Assembly (NCBI GenBank): GCA_039583875.1
Contig: CM077151.1
Location: 21,700,766 to 21,764,765, forward strand
Source of the DNA: Platanthera guangdongensis
Lineage: Eukaryota; Streptophyta; Magnoliopsida; Asparagales; Orchidaceae
DNA length: 64,000 bases
Reading direction: 5' to 3'
Shown here: one piece after another, positions 45,681-58,043 of the stretch
Layout of the letters: the number at the start of each line of letters is the position of its first letter
Numbering within the stretch: position 1 is the stretch's first letter
Program-made: the position numbers and the translations under genes
Notes under the pieces: generated by a model
What the model saw: the letters and a program-made list of their open reading frames with translations, nothing else
Databases searched by the model: none
What the model was told of the DNA's origin: nothing

Positions 45681-48242
45681 TGTAACAACCCGGTTTTGGA
45701 ATAATAATGATAATAATAATTATTATTATTATAAAACCTAATTTATTCCTCGACTAAACCCGAGAGCCAGCCCCCCTCTTCTCCCGATTTCTGCAAACCG
45801 CAGCCGGCCCTTCCCCGATTCCGCCTTACGCAAGCCGCTCGTATGGCGTCGTCTCTCCCGATCCCGTCTCCATCCCGTCGCTCCAACCTCGCCGCCTTCA
45901 GCCCCGTCTTCTGGCGCCGACAACTTCTCTGACTCCTCCCTCCATGGCCGACGCCGCCTGCTCCTTCCCCTGGGGGCCGCAACTTCTCCTCTGCTTCTCC
46001 CTCAGGCCGACGACAGCAACCCTTGCTTTGGCCCGCAGTCCTTCCTCTTTTAGGGTCGGCAGCCCTGTTGCCCCCCTTCTTCCTTATTTTGGTCGGTGGA
46101 TTTCAAAGGAACGCCTAGGGTTTTCTCGGATCCGCTCCTTTTGGGATTTTTGAGGTCAGATTTTAACCTCCTTGGGTAAGAACCTCCTCCTTTTCCTCTC
46201 TTTTCAGTTTTTCCTAATTTCATTGGAAAGTATTTCTCTCCAAATTGTGTTAACTTGTGATTCTTGATTTTTACCCCTCGTAATCATCTAACTATTGTGT
46301 ATTTGTGTTCTCAGGCATCGTCCGTCGCACCCTTTGACGGTTTGTGAAGGAAATCCCTCTCCAAATTCGGGTTTCCCCTACCAAAGCATCGCCAAGTCTC
46401 CGCTTCTGCGTGGTATCTCTCGTCCCCTCACTCACGAGGTAAATTTCTAAACTCTGCTCTTGTTTGAGACTTGCGACAGATAAATCGCTTGTGTTAGTGT
46501 AGTGATAATTTGTTATAGCGTTTCATCGTTCTTGAACAGGTTCGCTTGAGTGCCAATTTTGCTAGTATCGCTTAGCCGTCACCGCCATGTGCGGCTCATT
46601 TAATACAAGTAGAGATCCTTCTCTCTTACAAACATTGAACTTATTTACTTTGTCTGATCTTATATTTGTCTGAATTCGCCTTTGATTTCTTGTTTCGTCA
46701 AATAATTTAAACCTCGAATCCCTAAATAGACTTGTTATCCGTTTGAGATTCCCGCGATAGGAATAACGCGAGTCATGAGTGTAAAAGATGATATTTGAAT
46801 AATTGGGAGACGAGTTAGTGAATGATAGTTCATTGGATATTCAATTTGAGGATTTGCATCTCGTTTGATGAATAATTTGAGGACAGTAAGCTTGAGCACG
46901 AGTATTAATAAATTTGAATGATCATTGTTAAGGCTCCTGGTTAGGGATTTAAAGATGGTTGGGTTATGTCACGCTCGTACCGTACACACATTTGAATTGA
47001 AAAATCACATTTGTAACGAATTATGAATAACAAATATATGTTTGGTGCTTCTATATCATGCTCGGTCGTGAACACATGTTTTTCTTGGAAGAAAACTGTG
47101 TCCTACAATTTGTTTAACATAGGCGAGTTCTCGATATCTCCGATCCGACAACTGTCAACTTAACTCTGCAATTTATTCGATAAATCTTCTTGATATGATA
47201 TTATGACAATGACCTCTCGAACCCGCGAGGCTTAAACTTACTGTTTGGTTCCTTCCGTGTCGTCGAGTCTGGTTTCATATGTCTGTCTGAGTAAAACTTA
47301 TTTTTGGTCTGATCGCTCACTTTAAATATTTTCGTTTTCGTTAAAAATTACGTAGGTATGAAGTTCGAAACAAATCTGTAGTTGTAAGCAAATTCTTGAA
47401 CTGTAGCGTCCAACTGGGCATTTGTCTGCCGTCATGGTGAAGGCAAACAGGATTACTTTTCCGACAAAACTTGCACGCAGATCTGATCGTGAAACTATGG
47501 GCGCCCGCTATAGCACCTACACTCTTCATCGATTACGACTTACAACATATTACATAAATAATGATAGTCTATGCTCCGAAGTAGTGTAATACACTAACTT
47601 GTTCTGTTTAGCTATGTTATTTGCTTGTCTGGAATAGTTTTGTTTCATGAGATACTGGTATACTCATACTTTTCTGCTTCACTTACTGTTTTGTACATTT
47701 ACCTTGCTCACTTGTTTATTTCTATGTTCTGAGGTTTTTCTTTTCTGTTTTGGAATTGCCTTAGAATTCGTGTCAGCGCCGCCAGGTTCCTGAGCCCGAT
47801 CTGCATCAATCTCCTACTTTCCAATGATTGATCTTTTAGCCGTGTCAGGTTTGATGTTTTTGATTCATTTCTTTTACTGTCAGATGTTTTCTTTATGTGA
47901 TAACTATGAACAGTAATACATGGACAACTGTTAGACTATTAAATACTATGTACTAGAATTTGATCTTAATGCATGTGCACCCTCTGTTGTATCATTATTG
48001 CATGAAAACTGTATCAGTGCCATATAAAACATGAATTTTACAAAATACATATGCATTTAAAACTCTGAAAGCTTCCGTATAATAAAAATCAAGTCGTTTT
48101 CACTTAACAGTAACTATTTTTAAATCTATTTTCAGTATTTTCTGCATCCGCCTTAGCAGACATGAATTTCCTTCCGTCCATGCCTGTGGCATCACGGCCC
48201 GCCCAAAGCGCACTCCGACTCCTGTCGAGAAGGGTCGTGACA
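45681..48242 (+). mobile_element. Element 4, 5' LTR (2,562 bp)
   Basis: Begins TGTAACAACCCGGTTTTGG and ends GAAGGGTCGTGACA, followed at once by a tRNA-Met primer-binding site. The last roughly 200 bp recur at 62802-63008. Large LTR with this start and a Met PBS suggests a Del/Tekay-like Gypsy element; no coding part survives to confirm it. An (AAT)n/(ATT)n palindrome sits at 45700-45735. Confidence 0.85.
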
Positions 48243-48243
48243 G

Positions 48244-48260
48244 TTGGTATCAGAGGCAGG
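48244..48260 (+). other. Primer-binding site (initiator tRNA-Met) of element 4
   Basis: TTGGTATCAGAGGCAGG, one mismatch from the usual TGGTATCAGAGCC complement to the tRNA-Met 3' end, one base after the LTR. Confidence 0.85.
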
Positions 48261-49240
48261 TTAGAGAGGTTAGCTCCTTAAGATGAAGTATTTTGAAGTT
48301 ATCACTTATTTTGAAACTTATTTTATAAATATATAAACATACATCATTCTTTTACTCATCTTGTCATTATCTGTTGTTCGCGGCTGAAAAACGCACACAC
48401 TCACTCATAAGCATGAGTAGTATGCACACGAATGTTAAGAGATTATGGGTAAACTTAACATTTTTGTGTATATGAATTTCCACTAGTTATACACCACTTG
48501 CGAATATTAAATTGTATGAGCGATTTAATATTTTCAAGTGCGCTGACATTAGAGTCCTAATATGCACTTAACATGACATGTGTATCAATTCATTTGCATT
48601 CATATCATAAATCATTGCACAAGTGTGAAACCAAGAACAACAATAATGATTGTACACAAATGAATTTTCTATTTTCTTGACAATGCACATGATCTCGGTA
48701 TTGCACTTGCATGATTACTAACTAGAGTTGTCCAATGAAAATGTTGTAATTATTACATATTTTATGTACCTGACAGTAAGAAATGTATTAGAATCTCTAA
48801 TTTAAAGTCTCTGATATTTGTAATTAGTCCTTCCTGTTTCGCGTGTCTGTCAATCTTGTCTGATCATCCTGTACCTTTTTCTAGGTAGCTTTTGAGTGTC
48901 AGCAAGAAATGAGATTCTTCTTGTGAATTGCTCTGCCGTATTTCTTCAACGTTGTCTTGTGATTTTCCAACTCCAGTTTGACTCTCTTTTGTCGATACTC
49001 AATCGTCACTCAGTTTCCCTTTCCTCTTTGGTGTCCAGTCTTTGCTTCGTGCAAGATCTTTTCGCTCCCGAATTCTCGTGTCTTGTCGCTCAATTTTGAG
49101 CTAATTGAAGCATTCCTGTGTTTCCTGGAGCCAATCATTCGTATCTGTCCAAACCCACAAAGTCTGAAGAGTTTCCCTTATGAATCATAGTTGCATGAAA
49201 TCTATACTAGTACCTGTAAGAACATATTTTTACAAAATAC
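48261..49240 (+). other. Element 4 interior and truncated start of its 3' LTR
   Basis: Non-coding. 49200-49245 resembles 48005-48045 of the 5' LTR (TTTTACAAAATACAT), so an internal deletion removed all coding sequence and the start of the 3' LTR. Element 3 then inserted into that LTR at 49245. Confidence 0.6.
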
Positions 49241-49245
49241 ATGTA
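49241..49245. repeat. Target-site duplication of element 3 (left)
   Basis: atgta; repeated at 62802-62806. Confidence 0.9.
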
Positions 49246-49868
49246 TGTACAACCCGTATTCGTCGAGGGTGGGTCCTACCACAACCAGGTCAGCAGAAGT
49301 CAAGGTCAACAAGTCAAGACAGAAGTCAACATCAACGCGCAAGACCGTAGAAGTCCTGGGCGAGTATGGCGAGCTCCCCTCGCATACTCGTCAGGTGGGC
49401 GACTAGGCGAGATACTCGCCCAGCCCGTGCGAGTTCCCCTGAAAGTCGCCTAGTCGCCAGGGGGTGGGGTATAAATATAACCCCCCCTCCTTGGAATTCC
49501 CTATAAATAGGACCCCAGGGGTACGAGGTGAGGCACTGGAAATCCTCTGCAGGATACTCGCGAGCTCTCCTTTTAAGATACTAGCTGAGCCTTTAGATTC
49601 CTTTTCCTTAGAGACCAGGTCGCGACCTTGCGACTTAGTTATCAGCTAGTCTCCCTCGTACCTAGTTCGGCCATTTTTGGTTGAGAAGGGGCTGCTCCTT
49701 TCGAGCATCCGGGTACGTGGTGGGACCTTCCTACCGCAACATCTGGGGTCCTGTTTGCCTTAGTTCTTCATCCTAGTTATCCTAGACGTTTGATCTCACC
49801 CCATGAACCGGTAACCTTAGTCGGCATTGGTCTGGATTCTGAGGTTGGGAATTTTCCTGCCTTCAACA
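49246..49868 (+). mobile_element. Element 3, 5' LTR (623 bp)
   Basis: TGTACAACCCGTATTCG ... CTTCAACA. Pairs with 62181-62801; substitutions and small indels suggest roughly 4-6 percent divergence by eye. TATA motifs GTATAAATATA (about 49469) and CTATAAATAGG (about 49501) mark the likely promoter. Just inside, CTTAGTGCGGTGAGCGTGG is the probable primer-binding region, matching that of element 1 in part. Confidence 0.95.
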
Positions 49869-49924
49869 CTTAGTGCGGTGAGCGTGGATCGCAGTCAAGG
49901 AGGAAAGTTTAGTGGTTTAGTAAG

Positions 49925-51399
49925 ATGACCAATGGTGACGAGCATGGAGAGTTGGTCGACAACTCGTCAAGAGTTGGAGATATCGCGCGAGGTGGCGAGT
50001 TCGTGACAGTTGCTGTGTTCGAGGAGTTCGCGAAGAGGATTGAGAAGACCATCCTCGTCGGGTTTTCTCATCGCCCCGATGTCACGACGACATCCCCTCG
50101 TCGCGTGATACTGCTGGATGAGGAAGCTCCGTCGAGGCGAGCTGGGAAGGAGCCCGCTTGGGCAAGGGAAGAGCGACCGATGCAGTCGCGACATCATCCG
50201 ACGGGCAGCCAAGGGGTCCGTTTTCGGGATCCGATGTCGCCGGCGAGATACCGAGATACTCGGCACTGGAGCGAGTATGATGTCTCCAGCGAGGATGAAA
50301 CTCGCCACCGCCAGGGAGGGAGGAACCCCTTCTGTGACGAGATCCTCGCCGCCCCCGTTCCCGAAGGATTCAGAGAGCCCGTTCTCACCTACTACTCTGG
50401 CAGGGATGACCCTGTCAGACATCTTCAATGGTTTCAAGACGTCGTCTCCATCCGCAACATGTCCGACGCCTTCAAATGTCGATTCTTCTCCATCACACTC
50501 AAAGGCAATGCCAGAGATTGGTTTCACCAACTGCCAGCAGGTTCCGTATACTGTTTCTCCGACCTGCATCGGGGCCTCATGACGAGGTTTGCGACGTCCA
50601 AGAAAAGGAAGGAGGCAACAGCTCTCTTCAAGATTACCCAGGGGCAGCATGAGAGCTTAGGCCATTACATTGACCGTTTTCAGGAAGAGATCTTGGAGGT
50701 CGAGGAGGGGGGCAGCTTCACTTTGATGGTGGCCCTGAAGTTCGGGTTGAAGCAGTGTCTGTTCAGCATGGAGATGAGGTTTAATCCCCCGAGGTCTTTC
50801 GAGGAGATGATAGAGAGGGCGAATACCTTCGTTCGAGGAGAAGAAAAGAACAAAGATTTCTTGGCACAGCTGGTCGGAGATGATCCGATGGAGAGGGGGA
50901 GAGCAGGACCTTCGGGGGCGAAGGCTAGGAGGATGCCAGAGAGGCAGGTCGAGAGGAGGAAGGAAGAGCCGAGAAGAAGAGAGGAGAGGAGGACAAGAGA
51001 AGAACCCAGGAGGGTCGACGAGAGGAGGCAGGAGAGGCCTCAAAGGCAAGAGGAGAGGAGGCCGACAGAGACTCCGACACGAAGATGGGGAGATAGGCGA
51101 TTCCAATATCCCGAGAATCGCCCCCAGTGGAGGCCACCGGTAAGACAACATTTTCAAGAGGAGAGGAGGAACGACAATCGACAGGAGGAAGGTCGAGGAG
51201 GAGGAAGAAGGGAGGCCATGGCCAACGCCGTCAAGTCAACAAGCGACGCCAGAGGGAGCAACGGGCAATGCGTCAGGAGGCGGAGATTCCCCTCTACTGC
51301 GACATCCATCGAGTAGAGGGGCACAAGACGTTGGCTTGCCCAGAGTTCTGGGAAGCGAGGAGGAGATTGGAGGCAGGAGTAGTGGAGAGGGAGCAGTAG
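49925..51399 (+). pseudogene. Element 3 gag with zinc knuckle (frameshifted)
   Basis: Frame from 49925 (MTNGDEHGELVDNSSRVG) runs to 51316. Residues about 130-240 are the plant Gypsy gag domain (YYSGRDDPVRHLQWFQDVVS, RFFSITLKGNARDWFHQLPA, QGQHESLGHYIDRFQEEI). A long Arg/Glu-rich tail follows. The zinc knuckle CDIHRVEGHKTLAC lies in another frame (51127-51399), so a frameshift near 51230 separates it, and that frame ends in TAG at 51397-51399. Antisense frames here are by-products of base composition. The start fits the ATG 56 bp after the 5' LTR, within the leader. Confidence 0.85.
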
Positions 51400-51414
51400 A
51401 GGCAGGAGGCCCCG

Positions 51415-52080
51415 GTGGGGCAAGTGGCATTCCAGGCTCCGGTGAGGAGGAGGAATGAAGATCGTGTCGACCCGCGAGGTCGTGGAGAGGTGATACATGG
51501 CCCAGGAGGTGGGCATGTAGGGGTAATCAACGGAGGAGCCGGGTTTGGAGCTTCCCGCAAGGGGAGCCTCCATCAGATCTATAAGAAGAACGTCGCATCG
51601 ACGTCGCAGAATCCGCCGTCATTAGAAGAGATCAACTTCTCAGAGGAGGACATGCTGGGGAATGAGAACCTCTTCCACGACGCCCTGGTCATTCAAGCTG
51701 TCATCGAAGACTTCACCGTTGACCGAATCCTCGCGGATAACGGGAGTTTGGTGAACGTCATATTCAAAAGAACTTTCGTCGGGCTTCAGGTGGAAGCGTC
51801 TCGGGTCCAGGCTGCAGATGGACCCCTCTTTGGCTTCTCAGGCGAGAAGAAAGAGGTGGAAGGGACAGTGGAGCTTCTGGTTACTCTCGGCGGGACTTCG
51901 ATCCGATGCCGCTTTGTCATCGTCGATGCGCCGAGCGGATACAACGCCATCTTCGGGCGGCCCCTCATCAACTATTTCAAGGCCGTTCCGTCGTCATATC
52001 ATCAGTGCTTGAAGTATTGTCGGGGGATGTCCAGATCAGGATCAGGGGAGATTCCAAGCCCTCCAGGGAGTGCTACCTGA
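51415..52080 (+). pseudogene. Element 3 aspartic protease region
   Basis: Same frame as the zinc knuckle, after its TAG. Contains the retropepsin motif ILADNGSLVNVIFKR (D-N-G-S) and the C-terminal flap end SGYNAIFGRPLINYFK. Its frame then closes and the reverse transcriptase continues in a third frame from about 51990, so protease and reverse transcriptase are out of register. Confidence 0.85.
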
Positions 52081-54161
52081 ATGCCGTCAGTACTATCAGC
52101 TGGATGGGTGACGCGGAAAGGTTGGAGGAGCTGCTGGAGAAGGAGAAGGGATTGTGTGCTGCTGAGGAGGTGGAGGAGGTGGAAGTGATCTCTCAAGGAG
52201 GAGAGTCTGGACTGCTGAAGGTTGGAGGATCCCTGCCGCTGGAAGGGAAGATAGAGATGGTCGCTTGCCTGCAGGACAACGTCGACGTTTTCGCTTGGAG
52301 CGCCGCCGAGATGCCAGGGGTTGACGCCGATGTTGCCTGCCATCGCCTCAACCTAGATCCCGCGGTGGCTCTTGTCCGTCAAAAGCAGAGGAAGAGCGCT
52401 GACATGCTGGCTGGACCGATCAGGGAGGAAGTGGAGAAGCTGCTGGAGGCGGGTTTTGTTTCGGAGATCCAGTATCCAGGCTGGGTCTCCAATGTTGGAA
52501 TGGTGAAGAAGCCCGGAGGGGGCTGACGTCTTTGTATTGATTTTTCTATGCTGAATAAAGCTTGCCCAAAGAATTGCTACCACTTGTCTCAAATCGACGC
52601 GCTGATTGACTCCGCCGTCGGGTTTCCTGTGATGAGTTTTCTTGATGCTTTTTCAGGGTATCACCAGATCCGGATGCATCCTCCCGACTGCCGCGACGTC
52701 TCCTTCATAACCAGTGATGGCTGTTATAACTACAAGATGATGCCCTTCGGGCTCAAGAATGCAGACGCGACTTATCAAAGGATGATGGATCAAATCTTCA
52801 CGGAGCAGAAAGGGCGGAACAAGGAGGTCTATGTGGACGATCTCCTTATCAAAAGCAAAAGTATTGCGGGGCACATAACGGATCTGGTGGAGACCTTCGC
52901 TACCCTGAGGAAGTACAAGATGCGACTCAACCCGGCCAAGTGCGTCTTCGGTGCAGGAAGAGGGAAGTTCTTAGGTCACCTCCTCACTCCCAGGGGGGTG
53001 GAACCTAATCCAGACAAAGTGAAGGTCATTCTGGAGATGGCGTCCCTGAGGGATCCCAAAGAGGTCCAAAGGTTGACGAGAAGGCTGACAGGTCTTAGTC
53101 GTTTTTTATCCAAGGCAGGAGAGAAGTGCTCTCCATTCTTCAAGACTCTTCGGGGGAATCAGAAGTTCGAGTGGACCGCGGAGTGTGAGGAGGCCTTCGG
53201 AAAGCTTAAGCAACAGCTAACCCAAGCTCCTCTCCTCCAAGGCTTACGGGGTAATGAAGACCTCTTGCTCTATTTGGGTGTAGGAGCAGAGGCGGTTAGC
53301 TCGATGTTGGTCCGAGAGGAAGGAAAAAAGCAACTCCTTGTCTACTATGCGAGTAGAGTGCGGCGGCAGGCGGAAACAAGATATCCTATTTTGGAGAAGT
53401 TGTTGTTTGCTCTGGTGGTTTCGGCTCGGAGGCTCCGCCCTTATTTTCAGGCTCATTCCATCAGGGTCGTCTCCGATCACCCTCTACGTAGTATCCTGGA
53501 TGGAGTGGAGCATTCAGATAGACTGGCGAAGTGGGCGGTGGAGCTTAACGAGTTCGATATTTCTTACTCTCCAAGGGTAGCGATCAAGGCGTAAGCAGTA
53601 GCAGATTTCCTGGCCGACTTCTCAGCCGAGGTGGAAGGAGATGAAGGCTCTTCTAGCCCAGTTTCTTGGAAGATGTTTGTGGACGGGGCTTCGGGCAGGT
53701 ACTCCGTGGGAGCCGGAGTCGTGCTAGTAAGCCCCCAGGGAACCAGGATCGAGCAAGCAGTCGAGATCCTCTTCCCCGTTACAAATAATCAGGCGGAGTA
53801 CGAATCTATGGTGGCTGGCTTGCGTCTCGCCAAAGAGTTAGCGATTCAGGATATCAGGGCCTTCACCGACTCGATGGTAGTCGCGTCCCAGATCAGAGGC
53901 GAGTTTGAAGTAAATGATCCGGTCTTGCAGAAGTATTTGGTCAAAGTGAAAGGTCTGATCGGGGGATTTCAATCTTTCTTCGTCGAACATGTACCCCGAG
54001 AAGAGAATTCAGAGGCCGACTACCCCGCCAAGTACGGTCCCCGGGCTGGGGGGACCGTGACCGAGCTGTTCCGACCGTCCATCGAAGAAGGAGAGATGAT
54101 GGAGATCGAGCAGAGGGCGTCCTGGAGGGATCCGTTTCTTTCTTTCTTGGCAACAGGTTAG
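51990..54161 (+). pseudogene. Element 3 reverse transcriptase, RNase H and archaeal-like RNase H
   Basis: One frame with stops at 52524 (TGA), 53592 (TAA) and 54159 (TAG). Reverse transcriptase: NVDVFAWSAAEMPG, SFLDAFSGYHQIRMH, MMPFGLKNADATYQRMMD, then the YVDD catalytic box near 52835. Connection and Gypsy RNase H: LLLYLGVGAEAVSSMLVREE, YFQAHSIRVVSDHPLRSIL. A second, archaeal-type RNase H: FVDGASGRYSVGAGVVLVS, TNNQAEYESMVAGLRLAKEL, FTDSMVVASQIRGEF. The two RNase H domains define the Tat lineage. Most stops look like C-to-T changes. Confidence 0.95.
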
Positions 54162-55376
54162 GTTCCTGTCAGCGAGGGGGATCAGAGGAAGTTTCGCTAC
54201 AAGGCTGTGTATTACTTACTGCAGGAAGGAGAGCTCTATCGTAAAACCATCTCAGGCCCTCTGGCCCGGTGTTTGTTAGAGGTTGAAGTCCCTCGTGTTG
54301 TGGAGGAGATTCATTCGGGAGAGTGTGACAGTCACTCAGGAACTCGTACTCTGGAATAGAGAATTCTAAGGCACAGATACTTCTGGCCCACCATTTGAAA
54401 GGATGCAGAAGCATTCTCCAAGAAATGTCTTCAATGTCAGCTCTTCGCGCCTCTTCAACTACAAGCAGCTCAACACCTTCGCTCGATCACTGCTCCATGG
54501 CTCTTCGTCATCTGAGGAATGGACTTGATCGGCCCTTTTCCTCAGGCCAGTGGACAGACGAAGTTCGTCTTCGTCATGATCGATTACTTCTCCAAATAGA
54601 TCGAGGCAAAAGCTCTGGCCAAGACCACTTCACAGATTGTAAAGAATTTCATCTGGGGAGAGATTGCATGCAGGTTCGGGATTCCTCTCGCCATCGTCAC
54701 CGACAATGGTCTACAGTTCGTCAGCTTGGAGTTAGAGGACTTCTGCAAGCAGCTAGGGACGGATCTTCGATTCGCCTCAGTGCATCATCCTCGTAACAAC
54801 GGACAAGTGGAGGCCGCCAACAAGTTGATCATCAACCTCCTAAAGAAAAAAGTCACCAACTTAAAGGGTAATTGGGCAGAGCAGCTCCCCTCAGTCCTTT
54901 GGACTCTGAGAACAACTCCAAACTCGGCTACGGGGGAAACTCCCTTCAAGTTGTCCCACGGGTCTGAGGCACTCATCCCAGTGGAATTTGAGGTTCGGAG
55001 CCCGAGAGTCATAGCGGCTGTAGACGACAGCGAAGAATGGCGCTTGGAGAATGAAGACGCTCAAAGGCTCTCTATGGATTTTGTTGAAGAGCTTCGTGAC
55101 TTGACCTCCATCCACCAAGAGGAGATCAAGCGACACATGATGAAGCACTTTGACAAGAACGTCCGCCTAAAACATTTCCTCGCAGGGGATCTGGTCATGA
55201 AAAAGGTGGACGTCGCAGGAAGAGGAGCAACGGTTGACAAGCTACATCCTAATTGGGAAGGTCCCTTCATCGTCCAAGAAGCTTTGGCCACCGGAGGCTA
55301 TTATCTTCAGGATCAGGTCGGAGAGCAACTGGGAGATACTTGGAGCGGGGATGACCTGAAGAGGTTCTATCCCTAG
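54162..55376 (+). pseudogene. Element 3 integrase
   Basis: Continues in the same frame: zinc-binding region (HSGECDSHSGTRTLE, CLQCQLFAPLQ), core (MIDYFSK, FGIPLAIVTDNG, LRFASVHHPRNNGQVEAANK with the catalytic glutamate) and the C-terminal GPY/F-type end (PNWEGPFIVQEALATGGYYL, GDDLKRFYP). Stops at 54357, 54396, 54513 and 54597 disable it; the frame from 54726 to 55376 is open. Pol ends at 55376. Confidence 0.95.
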
Positions 55377-55499
55377 CGTTAATGCTTTATTTTCCTTGTA
55401 AATCGTATTTTCACATATATATACAGATAGTGGCAACCATATGGTTTCTCTTTGTGCAATTTCATCTCAAGATTTATGAGGCCTTAAGGTTCTGCTCCG

Positions 55500-56160
55500 A
55501 GATCGATCCGAGAAACCGACTGTCGACCCGTTCCTCCTAGATAGCCCAGTGCGGATGATGAGACGATGCCTCCAGAAGCGCTCTTGTAAGACCGAGCCTC
55601 TGCACTGACGGCCGAGATCAGCTCGCCCCTTGTATGTCGACCTAGGTACCCCCGACTGCATCTCTCCTCCGACTGGAGGAACTATCATGAATAGGTTTGG
55701 ACTCCAATCTCTCGGATTTGAGGATGGATCGACTTTTGCCAAGCTCTCATTTGGGCAACAACCCTTCGATTATTGTCAAAGGCCGGATAACCGGTCAAAG
55801 GGCAGAGGAAGGCCCAAGGGAATATGTTAGTCGCGAGTGCGTCCTGGAGGACCCTCGGAAGAACATTACCTCTCGCTCATACACCTACGCTCGTAGCCAG
55901 GTGGCAGAGCTGAAAACGATCTCCACGGTTGGATCGGGAAACGAGCCTTCGACCTGTTTCTCCTAGATAGCCCAGGGCGGACGATGGGACGATGCCTCAG
56001 GATGTAAGCGTCCTTGTAAGACCGAACACCTGCATTGATAGCCGAGATCAGCTCCCCCTTGCATGTCAGCCTAGCTACCCCCGATTGCATCTCTCCTCCG
56101 ACTGGAGGAACTATCAGGAACAGGGTTGGACGCCTACCTCCCAACTCGACGACGGCGAGA
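55500..56160 (+). repeat. Two direct copies of a roughly 425-bp unit downstream of pol
   Basis: Starts near 55510 and 55935 (GTTCCTCCTAGATAGCCCAG versus GTTTCTCCTAGATAGCCCAG), including TGTAAGACCGAGCCTCTGCA. The conserved part is shared with element 1 at 3204-3370 and 3485-3660. Confidence 0.85.
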
Positions 56161-56231
56161 TCATCGTTCTCTATATAATTTCTTCGTCCTCAAAGATATT
56201 GATGCATTTGATTCATTGACAATCTCTTAAG

Positions 56232-57105
56232 CAGCAGAAAAAACGACTCCAATAACATTCAAAGTCCCTGCACGAGCTCCTCTCCTGCATATTGGCCAAC
56301 GACCTCCTCGAGTGAGACCAAGTTCCTCGTTGGAGTGATGTCGTAGTCTGTGAACTCTGTACGAGCTCCTCTCCTGCAGACCGACTACTTGCCTCCCCGA
56401 GTCGACTGACACCACTCTAGTTGAACAAGACTCCTGAGAGCTGTCGACTCCAATAACGTTTAAAGTCCTCGAGTGGCAGTGTCATCGTAAGTCCAAGTCC
56501 CTGCACGAGCTCCTCTCCTGCATATTGGCCAAGGACCTCCACGAGGGAGACCAAGTTCCCGTTGGAGTGATGTCGTAGTCCGTGAACTCTGTACGAGCTC
56601 CTCTCCTGCAGACCGACTACTTGCCTCCCCGAGTCGACTTACAGCACTCTAGTTGAACAAGGCTCCTGAGAGCTGTCGACTCCAACAACGTTTAAAGTCC
56701 TCGAGTGGCAGTGTCATCGTAAGTCCAAGTCCCTGCACGAGCTCCTCTTCTGCATATTGGCCAAAGACCTCCTCGAGTGAGATCAAGTTCCCGTTGGAGT
56801 GATGTCGTAGTCCGTGAACTCTGTACGAGCTCCTCTCCTGCAGACCGACTACTTGCCTCCTCGAGTAGATTAACACCACTCTAGTTGAGCAAGGTTCCTG
56901 AGAGCTGTCGACTCCAACAACGTTTAAAGTCCTCGAGTGGCAGTGTCATCGTAAGTCCAAGTCTCTGCACGAGCTCCTCTCCTGCATATTGGCCAAGGAC
57001 CTCCTCGAGTGAGATCAAGTTCCTCGTTGGAGTGATGTCGTAGTCTGTGAACTCTGTACGAGCTCCTCTCCTGCAGGCCGAGTACTTGCCTCCCCGAGTC
57101 GACCG
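56232..57105. repeat. 232-bp tandem array (about four units)
   Basis: CTGCACGAGCTCCTCTCCTG recurs at about 56269, 56501, 56733 and 56965, period 232 bp. Units contain a second, shorter copy of the GTACGAGCTCCTCTCCTGCA word. Confidence 0.9.
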
Positions 57106-57640
57106 ATTCCCACCCCCAGTTGAGCTTGGCTCCTGCTGGGTGTCGACTGATTCCCACCCCCAGTTGAGCTTGGCTCCTGCTGGGTGTCGACTGATTCCCA
57201 CCCCCAGTTGAGCTTGGCTCCTGTTGGGTGTCGACTGATTCCCACCCCCAGTTGAGCTTGGCTCCTGCTGGGTGTCGACTGATTCCCACCCTCAGTTGAG
57301 TTTGGCTCCTGCTGGGTGTCGACTGATTCCCACCCCCAGTTGAGCTTGGCTCCTGCTGGGTGTCGACTGATTCCCACCCCCAGTTGAGCTTGGCTCCTGC
57401 TGGGTGTCGACTGATTCTCACCCTCAGTTGAGCTTGGCTCCTACTGGGTGTCGACTGATTCTCACCCCCAGTTGAGCTTGGCTCCTGTTGGGTGTCGACT
57501 GATTCCCACCCCCAGTTGAGCATGGCTCATATTGGGTGTCGACCGATTCACACCCCTCAGATGAGCTTGGCTCCTGCTGGGTGTCGACAACTTCCCACCA
57601 CCAACCGAGCTCAGCTCCTGATGGGTGTCGGCTCTGGTCT
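57105..57640. repeat. 44-bp tandem array (about twelve units)
   Basis: Unit GATTCCCACCCCCAGTTGAG followed by CTTGGCTCCTGCTGGGTGTC. Because 44 is not a multiple of three, three units give a 44-residue peptide repeat in every minus-strand frame; these are not genes. Confidence 0.95.
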
Positions 57641-58043
57641 TCAGGCCAGTCGGGTTTAGCCCCGGCGAGACAAACAATTGTGCAGGTGCGAGTATGTCTT
57701 GGCGAGTATGCGAGTATGTCTTGGCAAGCGTGCGAGTAGGTTGTGGCGAGTATACGCGCGAACACAGGCGAGCATCGGGATGCGAATTGTAGGCGCGACT
57801 ATGGCCGAGTGAGTAATGATTGCACGACTATGACCGATGTCAACGTGCGGGTAAAGCGTCACAAACACTCATCATTCTCGAGCCTATGAGCCTAACGAGA
57901 GCCATCAAACAACAAACATGCGAGTAAGGAATAACAGGGAATGCGGTAACTTAAACTTGTATAAATATGTATAACAAAAATTTACAAGTTACAAAAATTG
58001 GTTAACACTGTTACATGCGAGCATGACAAAAATCGGCGAGCAA
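57641..58043. other. Spacer between tandem array and antisense gene 2 of element 3
   Basis: Contains GCGAGTATG short repeats (57680-57770) and the 3' flank of the antisense gene. No ORF of note. Confidence 0.5.

Noticed and set aside
46000..46153. Plus-strand frame starting MADAACSFPWGPQ in element 4 LTR
   Set aside because: Short, composition-driven and located inside an LTR. No family match.
50657..51157. Long antisense frames across element 3 gag
   Set aside because: They mirror the Arg/Glu-rich gag tail (AGG/GAG codons) and lack independent conservation.
56924..57523. 199-codon minus-strand frame of repeated GVGISRHPAGAKLN-type peptides
   Set aside because: It is the 44-bp tandem array read in all three frames; repetition, not coding.
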